Source: MFD04716-140 sp963703125 | GTDB taxonomy: Bacteria > Bacteroidota > Bacteroidia > Flavobacteriales > Flavobacteriaceae | Length of the DNA: 64,000 nucleotides | NCBI GenBank assembly: GCA_963703125.1 | Contig: OY969790.1 | Location: forward strand, 2,728,001-2,792,000 | Reading direction: 5' to 3' | Shown: piece by piece, positions 58,764 to 64,000 of the stretch | How the letters are laid out: each line of letters begins with the position of its first letter | How positions within the stretch are numbered: the stretch's first letter is position 1 | Program-made: the position numbers and the translations under genes | The notes under the pieces: model-generated | Told to the model about the DNA's origin: nothing | The model's input: only the letters and a program-made list of their open reading frames with translations | Databases searched by the model: none

Positions 58764-60515
58764 TTAGTTTTCTTTCTCGGATAGTTGATTCTGATAAAGC
58801 TCTTTGTAGTAGCCATCAACCCCGTTCAATTGGTCGTGCGTGCCTTCTTGCAATAGTTCCCCCTCGTTCAAAACCAATATTTTGTCGGCGTTTTTGGCCG
58901 ATGAAACGCGATGGCTTACGATAATTGTGGTCCTATTTCGAGATGCCCTTTTTAGGTTGTTCAGTATTTCTTCTTCGGTTTCAGTATCAACAGCAGAAAG
59001 ACAATCATCAAATAAAAATATTTTAGGGTCCTTCAAAAGGGCTCGCGCAATGGAGACGCGTTGTTTTTGCCCTCCACTTAGGGTAATTCCCCTTTCGCCC
59101 AAAATGGTATCGTATTCTTTTGTAAATCCTATAATGTTATCATGTACAACTGCATTTTTTGCAGCCGCAATAACTTCTTCATCCGTTGCGTTTTCCTTTC
59201 CAAACTTAATATTGTTTCTAATGGAGTCGGAAAACAGGAAAGCATCTTGCGGAACAGCACCAATGCTCTCCCGGAGATCTATAAGGTTCAATTTTTTGAT
59301 TGGGATATCATCAATATTTATTTCACCGGAAGTCACGTCGTAAAGACGCGCGGCCAAGTCCAAAATTGTTGATTTTCCGGATCCCGTTTTCCCCAAAATA
59401 GCCACGGTTTGCCCTTCATTAATAGTAAAGGATATATTTTTTAAAGCCGTAATATGGGTATCTCCATAGGTAAAAGACACATTTTTAAATTCTATTTTCC
59501 CTTTAATTGGGGTAGGCTCATTTACCAAGTTGGTTATTTCCGGTGTTTCCTTCAAGAACTCGTTGATCCGCTTCTGAGAAGCTTCTGCCCTTTGCACAAT
59601 TGATGTTAGCCAACCCACAATTGCCACGGGCCAAGTCAACATGTTTACATATAGAATAAATTCTGCAATAACTCCCAGATTTATTTGTCCGGCCAGGTAT
59701 TGTCTACCACCAAAATAGATGACCAGAATATTGCTGATCCCGATCAATAGGACCATCAAAGGAAAAAACCATGCATTGACCTTGGCCAGATCCATACTTT
59801 TATCTTTTCCATCACCTGCCAAGATCTGCAGTTCCCAGTTGATTTTTGGTTCTAACGCATATGCCTTGATGACAGAAACTCCTGAAAAAGTTTCTTGGGT
59901 AAATGTTGATAATGTGGACAGAAACTCTTGTACTCTGGTACTTCTTCGGTGAATTACTTTACTAATCTGATAGATAAGAACTGAAAGTATAGGTAGCGGT
60001 AACAACGCATAAGCGGCCAAGGTCGGCGCCGTAATGAACATAATTGGAATAATACACCCAAATAAGGTAATCGTATTGATGCCGTACATAAGCGCTGGGC
60101 CGGCATACATCCTAACCTGCCCCACATCCTCACTAATACGGTTCATTAAATCACCCGTTCTATTTTTTTTATAGAAATTTAAACTTAGCAATTGGTAATG
60201 GTCAAATACTTCATTTTTAAGATCGTACTCAATATATCTGGAAATATTGATGATCGTTTGCCGCATTAAGAAAGTAAAAAAACCCGAGAGGAGTGCTGCT
60301 CCCACGATGATAAGAATAAATTCAAGTAACTGTGCTCTTGCTGCGGTTTCAGCTACTTTCCCGTCCATAAACTCTTCGACCAGCGTAATTGACCTGTTGA
60401 CATAACGCGGCATAACCAATGTAAACACTCTTGCAACAATGGTTATGAACACCCCCACCAAAAGTTTGAACCAATATTTTTTGAAGTATTTGTTTATATA
60501 ACTAAGTTCTTTCAT
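58764..60515 (-). CDS. ABC transporter with fused permease and ATPase
   Basis: A 583-residue half-transporter: six membrane helices (about 15-310) followed by an ATPase (about 340-580). The nucleotide site has GKTGSGKSTILDL (Walker A) near residue 372, the LSGGQKQRVSIARALL signature near residue 478, IFLFDDCLSAVDTETE (Walker B) and an H-loop SHRVSSAKNADKI. It works as a dimer. The layout is that of MsbA/LmrA-type lipid or multidrug exporters; the substrate is unknown. It is divergent from nusB. Confidence 0.92.
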   Translation of the reverse strand: MKELSYINKYFKKYWFKLLVGVFITIVARVFTLVMPRYVNRSITLVEEFMDGKVAETAARAQLLEFILIIVGAALLSGFFTFLMRQTIINISRYIEYDLKNEVFDHYQLLSLNFYKKNRTGDLMNRISEDVGQVRMYAGPALMYGINTITLFGCIIPIMFITAPTLAAYALLPLPILSVLIYQISKVIHRRSTRVQEFLSTLSTFTQETFSGVSVIKAYALEPKINWELQILAGDGKDKSMDLAKVNAWFFPLMVLLIGISNILVIYFGGRQYLAGQINLGVIAEFILYVNMLTWPVAIVGWLTSIVQRAEASQKRINEFLKETPEITNLVNEPTPIKGKIEFKNVSFTYGDTHITALKNISFTINEGQTVAILGKTGSGKSTILDLAARLYDVTSGEINIDDIPIKKLNLIDLRESIGAVPQDAFLFSDSIRNNIKFGKENATDEEVIAAAKNAVVHDNIIGFTKEYDTILGERGITLSGGQKQRVSIARALLKDPKIFLFDDCLSAVDTETEEEILNNLKRASRNRTTIIVSHRVSSAKNADKILVLNEGELLQEGTHDQLNGVDGYYKELYQNQLSEKEN

Positions 60516-60645
60516 GTGGCTGGGTGGCTATCGAGAAAAGATTGATTTTATTTGTTGCCAAATATAATGCATTGCCCTAAAATCAAATGTTATAAAATAC
60601 ATAAGATAAAAGCCTTCGTCTAGTTAAGGTTATAAAATAGATTGC

Positions 60646-60653
60646 TATTTTTG
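60646..60653 (+). promoter_or_regulatory. -7 promoter box of the nusB operon
   Basis: TATTTTTG matches TAnnTTTG and lies 41 bp upstream of the nusB ATG. It should serve the three-gene unit nusB, DUF1573 and yajC. Confidence 0.5.
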
Positions 60654-60693
60654 CGCTGTGAAACTTGACCTAACCTATTAAAAGTTCTTTAAC

Positions 60694-61641
60694 ATGCTTA
60701 CAAGAAGGCATATTCGGGTAAAAGTAATGCAATGTATTTATGCATTGACCCAATCCAAAGACGACTCTTTGGAGAAGCAAGAGAAGTTCTTAAGAATGAG
60801 TATCGAGAATATGTACACCTTGTACCTACTCATGCTAAGCCTTCTTGTTGAAATACAGAAACTGGCTTCGACCCAGGTTCGTAATTCGGAAAAGAGATAT
60901 TTAGAGGATTCTACCGACAAGCTTCATGACAAATTCAAATTTGCCAACAACAGATTACTTAGTCAAATAGCCACCAATAGCCTCGTGCTGGGTGAGCTCA
61001 AGAAGCGTAAACTTAATAATTGGTATCTCAACGAGGAGTATGTAAAATTGATCTATAAGGAAATTGTAGAAAGTGATTTGTATGTCAGCTACATGGCAAG
61101 TGAAACGAATACCTATAACGAAGATCGAGATTTTATAATTACACTTTACAAGGAGATAATAGCCCCCAACGAAAAAATTTATGAATATTTCGAGGATGAT
61201 AAATTAACTTGGGTAGATGATATACCCATCGTTAATACGCACATTGTAAAACAATTAAAAAAGGCAAAGGAAAATCAAAAAGAATCGTTCTTCCTGCCAC
61301 ATCTTTTAAAGGATGAGGAAGATGCCCAATATGCTCAAAAACTTTTGACCAAAACTCTTTTGAACGATGCACAATGGGTTAAGGAGATTGAAGGAAAGAC
61401 CCCAAATTGGGATAAGGAACGAATAGCAGAGATAGATGCCATATTACTCAAAATGGCTATTTGCGAACTTTTGAATTTTCCGTCAATACCGGAAAAAGTT
61501 ACAATTAACGAGTTTTTGGAAATTGCAAAAGAATACTCGACCCCCAAAAGTAGTATTTTCATAAATGGTGTTTTGGACAAACTTGTCAAGGAGTACCGAA
61601 CCGATGGGAAACTAAAAAAAGTTGGTAGGGGACTGTTGTGA
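60694..61641 (+). CDS. nusB: Transcription antitermination factor NusB
   Basis: A 315-residue NusB that joins the antitermination complex acting on rRNA transcription. The N-terminal motif MLTRRHIRVKVMQCIYALTQ resembles the arginine-rich start of NusB, and the canonical NusB domain is C-terminal (about 190-310), with WDKERIAEIDAILLKMAICELL and VTINEFLEIAKEYSTPKSSI. The extended central segment is typical of Bacteroidota; E. coli NusB has only 139 residues. First gene of nusB-DUF1573-yajC. Confidence 0.92.
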   Translation: MLTRRHIRVKVMQCIYALTQSKDDSLEKQEKFLRMSIENMYTLYLLMLSLLVEIQKLASTQVRNSEKRYLEDSTDKLHDKFKFANNRLLSQIATNSLVLGELKKRKLNNWYLNEEYVKLIYKEIVESDLYVSYMASETNTYNEDRDFIITLYKEIIAPNEKIYEYFEDDKLTWVDDIPIVNTHIVKQLKKAKENQKESFFLPHLLKDEEDAQYAQKLLTKTLLNDAQWVKEIEGKTPNWDKERIAEIDAILLKMAICELLNFPSIPEKVTINEFLEIAKEYSTPKSSIFINGVLDKLVKEYRTDGKLKKVGRGLL

Positions 61642-61684
61642 AAAATATTTTCTAATTTTACGTCAAAATAAAAAATTCTAGATT

Positions 61685-62158
61685 ATGAATAGAACAATTT
61701 TTTCTTTGGGCCTTGTAGCCCTTATTGCCTTTACTTCTTGTAAGGAAAATGCGAGCAGTAAAATAAAAACGGATAACGTAGCGGTCGCCGCTGAAAGGGA
61801 CGAAGCTGCAAAAAACCTTCCAGTGATGGAGTTCACGAAGGTTGAGCACGATTTTGGTACTATTGAAAATGGTACTCCGCAAGAAACTACATTCACCTTC
61901 AAAAATACAGGAAATGCCCCGTTGATCATAGCTGATGCCAAAAGCACATGCGGTTGTACAGTGCCCAAGAAGCCTGAGGCTCCCATAGCTCCAGGTGAAA
62001 CAGGAGAATTGGTGGTAAATTTCAACGGATCTGGTAATGGACCCGTTACCAAGACAATAACAGTTACGGCCAATACTGAAAAAGGGCAAGAACTTTTAAG
62101 GATCAAGGCATTTGTCAATGCCAAAGGTGCCGCGCCAGCGGGTCCTGTAGTTCAATAA
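61685..62158 (+). CDS. DUF1573 lipoprotein
   Basis: A 157-residue exported lipoprotein, MNRTIFSLGLVALIAFTSC with the lipidation cysteine at 19. DUF1573 has an Ig-like fold; seen are VEHDFGTIENGTPQETTFTF near residue 60 and the conserved CGCTVPKKPEAPIAPGETGE near residue 95. Two cysteines (CGC) may form a disulfide or bind metal. Its function is unknown; in Bacteroidota it regularly sits between nusB and yajC, as here. Confidence 0.93.
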   Translation: MNRTIFSLGLVALIAFTSCKENASSKIKTDNVAVAAERDEAAKNLPVMEFTKVEHDFGTIENGTPQETTFTFKNTGNAPLIIADAKSTCGCTVPKKPEAPIAPGETGELVVNFNGSGNGPVTKTITVTANTEKGQELLRIKAFVNAKGAAPAGPVVQ

Positions 62159-62179
62159 TAATTTAGAAAATTTGATATA

Positions 62180-62467
62180 ATGGGTGAAATAGGACAGTTC
62201 CTCCCGATGATTTTGATTTTTGTAGTGGCATATTTCTTTATGATACGCCCTCAAATGAAACGTCAAAAGGATGAGAAAAAATTTGCAGCAGAACTTAAAA
62301 GGGGCGATCGTATCATCACCAAAAGTGGTCTTCATGGCAAAATAGTTGATTTAAACGATGGTGATTTTTCATGTGTCATAGAAACAATGGCCGGAAAGCT
62401 AAAGTTTGACCGAACTGCAATTTCAATGGAATTGAGCAGAAAATTGAATTTGCCAGAGAAGAAATAG
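62180..62467 (+). CDS. yajC: Preprotein translocase subunit YajC
   Basis: A 95-residue one-pass membrane protein of the Sec accessory complex with SecDF. It has the helix MILIFVVAYFFMIRPQMKRQ and the family motif near residue 50, RGDRIITKSGLHGKIVDLND, plus a basic C-terminal tail. It is the third gene of the nusB unit, 21 bp after DUF1573, and is followed by a terminator. Confidence 0.96.
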   Translation: MGEIGQFLPMILIFVVAYFFMIRPQMKRQKDEKKFAAELKRGDRIITKSGLHGKIVDLNDGDFSCVIETMAGKLKFDRTAISMELSRKLNLPEKK

Positions 62468-62492
62468 ATCTTTTTGAATGAAAATTTTAAGG

Positions 62493-62514
62493 GCGCCAAC
62501 TTTTAAGTTGGTGC
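62493..62514 (+). terminator. Terminator after yajC
   Basis: Stem GCGCCAACTT (62493-62502) and AAGTTGGTGC (62505-62514), with one G-T pair and a short loop, followed by TTTTTTTTA. It ends the nusB operon 25 bp after the yajC stop. Confidence 0.85.
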
Positions 62515-62572
62515 TTTTTTTTATGGTTCTCGAAAAATAAGTATATTCATGTTCCACTAAATAATTATGGCC

Positions 62573-63922
62573 ATGAACCACTTACGACGTAATTTTATAA
62601 AGAAAGGTACATTGGCACTTGCCGGAACGGGAGCATCTTTTCTTTTTCCTATGGAACTTTTGGCAACCATTCGCAAAACTGTAGGACCCAATGACCGCAT
62701 AAGTGTAGGGCTAATTGGGTGTAATGGCATGGGTTTTAGTGATTTAAGCTCGATGCTGAAAATCAGTGAGATAAGTGTTATAGCACTATGCGATGTTGAT
62801 GAAAATGTACTCAAGGAGCGTACCGCAGACTTGGAGAAGGCGGGAATAAAGAAGCCAATGTGGTATAAGGATTATCGGAAATTGCTTGAAAATAAGGATA
62901 TAGATGTTGTAATTATAGGTACTCCAGATCATTGGCATTGTTTAATGTTGACCGATGCACTTCAAGCCGGTAAAGATGTTTATTGTGAAAAACCCATCGC
63001 AAACTCGGTTCAAGAAGCTAATATTATGTTGAATTATGTAGGGGCCAGTGATCGCATGGTTCAGATTGGACAATGGCAGCGTAGTCAGCCACATTTTGTT
63101 GATGCCATTAATTTTGTGCATTCTGGCAGGCTTGGGAACATACGGTTGGCGAAAGCTTGGGCTTACCAGGGTTGGATGAAGCCGGTTCCCGTGATGGCCG
63201 ATACAGCCGTTCCAACAGGAGTAGATTACAAAATGTGGCTTGGGCCGGCACCCGAACGAGCATTCAATCCCAATAGATTTCATTTTAATTTTAGGTGGTT
63301 TTGGGATTATGCGGGAGGTTTGATGACAGACTGGGGTGTGCATCTTATTGATTATGCACTTTATGGGATGAAAGCCGGAACCCCTAAATCAGTAATGGCC
63401 CTTGGTGGTAAATTTGCCTATCCCGATGACGCTTCCGAAACGCCGGATACGCTTCAGACAGTTTATGAGTATGACGGATTTTCGATTCTTTGGGAGCATG
63501 CAACCGGGATTGATGGTGGAAATTATGGACGAAATCATGGCATAGCATTTATTGGCAATACAGGTACATTGGTCGTTGATCGTAATGGGTGGGAAGTCAT
63601 ACCTGAAGAAGAGTTTCAGGGATGGGGTAAAAAAGGTGTGCCAAAAATGGAAGCCATTTCAATGGATAACGGCAGTGCAAGTGGACTGGACCTTCATACG
63701 GTCAATTTTGTGGAAGCCGTAAAGAGCAGGGATGCATCCAAACTGAACGCACCTATTAAAGTGGGGTATGATGCGGCTTTGGTATCCCATATGGGGAATG
63801 TAGCATTTAAAACAGGAAATCGTATTTATTGGGACGAGCAGAAAGGTGCCTTTAAAGAGGAAGCGGCCAATGCGTTCTTAAAGGCAAATTATAACAACGG
63901 GTGGAAGTTGCCAATGCTTTAA
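62573..63922 (+). CDS. Gfo/Idh/MocA family oxidoreductase with twin-arginine signal
   Basis: A 449-residue NAD(P)-dependent dehydrogenase-like protein exported by Tat: NHLRRNFIKKGTLALAGTGA carries RRNF. The Rossmann fold starts VGLIGCNGMGFSDL near residue 45, ALCDVDENVL follows, and VYCEKPIANSVQEA (the EKP motif) is near residue 140. The C-terminal domain has WDYAGGLMTDWGVHLIDYAL near residue 245. ATG 62573 is preferred to the overlapping 62567. Related Bacteroidota proteins act on sugars or inositols in the periplasm with a tightly bound NAD; the substrate is not identifiable. Confidence 0.9.
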   Translation: MNHLRRNFIKKGTLALAGTGASFLFPMELLATIRKTVGPNDRISVGLIGCNGMGFSDLSSMLKISEISVIALCDVDENVLKERTADLEKAGIKKPMWYKDYRKLLENKDIDVVIIGTPDHWHCLMLTDALQAGKDVYCEKPIANSVQEANIMLNYVGASDRMVQIGQWQRSQPHFVDAINFVHSGRLGNIRLAKAWAYQGWMKPVPVMADTAVPTGVDYKMWLGPAPERAFNPNRFHFNFRWFWDYAGGLMTDWGVHLIDYALYGMKAGTPKSVMALGGKFAYPDDASETPDTLQTVYEYDGFSILWEHATGIDGGNYGRNHGIAFIGNTGTLVVDRNGWEVIPEEEFQGWGKKGVPKMEAISMDNGSASGLDLHTVNFVEAVKSRDASKLNAPIKVGYDAALVSHMGNVAFKTGNRIYWDEQKGAFKEEAANAFLKANYNNGWKLPML

Positions 63923-64000
63923 TTATCGGTATTTATCGTTAAGCCCTTTGCCTTCAAGTAGCATTGGGATTATTTTCCCGAGCCGTGAAAGTTTGGTCTT
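63923..64000 (-). CDS. C-terminal end of a gene running off the window
   Basis: The minus-strand frame open from the window edge ends KTKLSRLGKIIPMLLEGKGL and then NDKYR before TAA at 63923-63925. Only 25 residues are visible, basic and helical, with a plausible soluble C-terminus. Its stop directly abuts the stop of the convergent oxidoreductase gene. No family can be assigned from so little. Confidence 0.4.
   Translation of the reverse strand, partial: KTKLSRLGKIIPMLLEGKGLNDKYR

Noticed and set aside
1..64000. CRISPR array, prophage, insertion sequence, rRNA or tRNA
   Set aside because: No regularly spaced repeats, transposase or phage structural proteins, terminal inverted repeats, or cloverleaf/rRNA-like stretches were recognised on either strand.

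Overview
The window is AT-rich chromosomal DNA from a member of the Bacteroidota, almost certainly a (probably marine) Flavobacteriaceae. Lineage-typical features include a type III glutamine synthetase, an IcmF-type fused acyl-CoA mutase, a DnaJ with only half the usual zinc-finger cysteines, a NusB with a long N-terminal extension, a PUR-family DUF3276 protein, a cyclophilin-FKBP fusion, the nusB-DUF1573-yajC order, and promoters with TAnnTTTG -7 boxes. I see no rRNA, tRNA, CRISPR array, prophage or insertion sequence. The content is mostly housekeeping plus small accessory operons.

Layout. 0-9.6 kb: glnN, a broken outer-membrane protein gene, purM, a Rieske lipoprotein and ApbE, prfA, pyrF, a frameshifted hydrolase. 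9.9-19.7 kb: DUF4197 lipoprotein, purU, icmF, an Lrp/AsnC regulator with a dyad in front of it, a hydrolase-like protein that seems to lack its nucleophile, a DJ-1-like lipoprotein with an MFS carrier. 19.9-24.7 kb: DUF1684 lipoprotein, a frameshifted porin, the amt-glnB nitrogen operon, crcB and two very small membrane proteins. 24.7-33.7 kb: NTP-pyrophosphatase, GH43, a small channel-like protein, YoaK, ilvE, DUF4920-mnmD, a TIGR01777 epimerase and grpE-dnaJ. 33.9-39.2 kb: a co-directional run of ABC exporter, MscS channel, DUF6268 barrel and a sigma-54 activator. 39.2-49 kb: PPK2, a frameshifted M28 peptidase, cyclophilin-FKBP, cold-shock protein, LpxD, peroxiredoxin, YfiT, GNAT/cupin, thioredoxin-like, and two consecutive frameshifted genes. 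49-55.6 kb: BASS carrier-acyltransferase, a GlxA-type regulator, and a divergent tight eight-gene operon of small proteins. 55.7-64 kb: M14 peptidase, DUF3276, an ABC transporter, nusB-DUF1573-yajC and a Gfo/Idh/MocA oxidoreductase.

Three signals stand out. First, a 23-24 bp dyad of the form ATACCC-N(11-12)-GGGTAT lies once upstream of glnN and twice upstream of glnB-amt. It looks like the operator of a nitrogen regulator. Second, grpE-dnaJ is preceded by a sigma-54 -24/-12 element (GG-N10-GC) and a tandem TGACATTT repeat, and a sigma-54 activator with no DNA-binding domain is encoded 6 kb downstream. Third, eight short genes (DinB, GyrI-like, AHSA1, double VOC, DUF1801, RNA-polymerase-alpha-CTD-like, DoxX, DUF4287) form one operon divergent from a DJ-1/AraC regulator. 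This is the best candidate for an uncharacterised functional module.

Six genes carry single-nucleotide lesions: one TGG-to-TGA change and five one-base indels, all in or beside short homopolymers. The rest of each gene is well preserved, so sequencing or assembly error is at least as likely as real decay. I annotate them as disrupted and give the reading that restores each frame. Identifications rest on recognising family motifs by eye; no database search was run.
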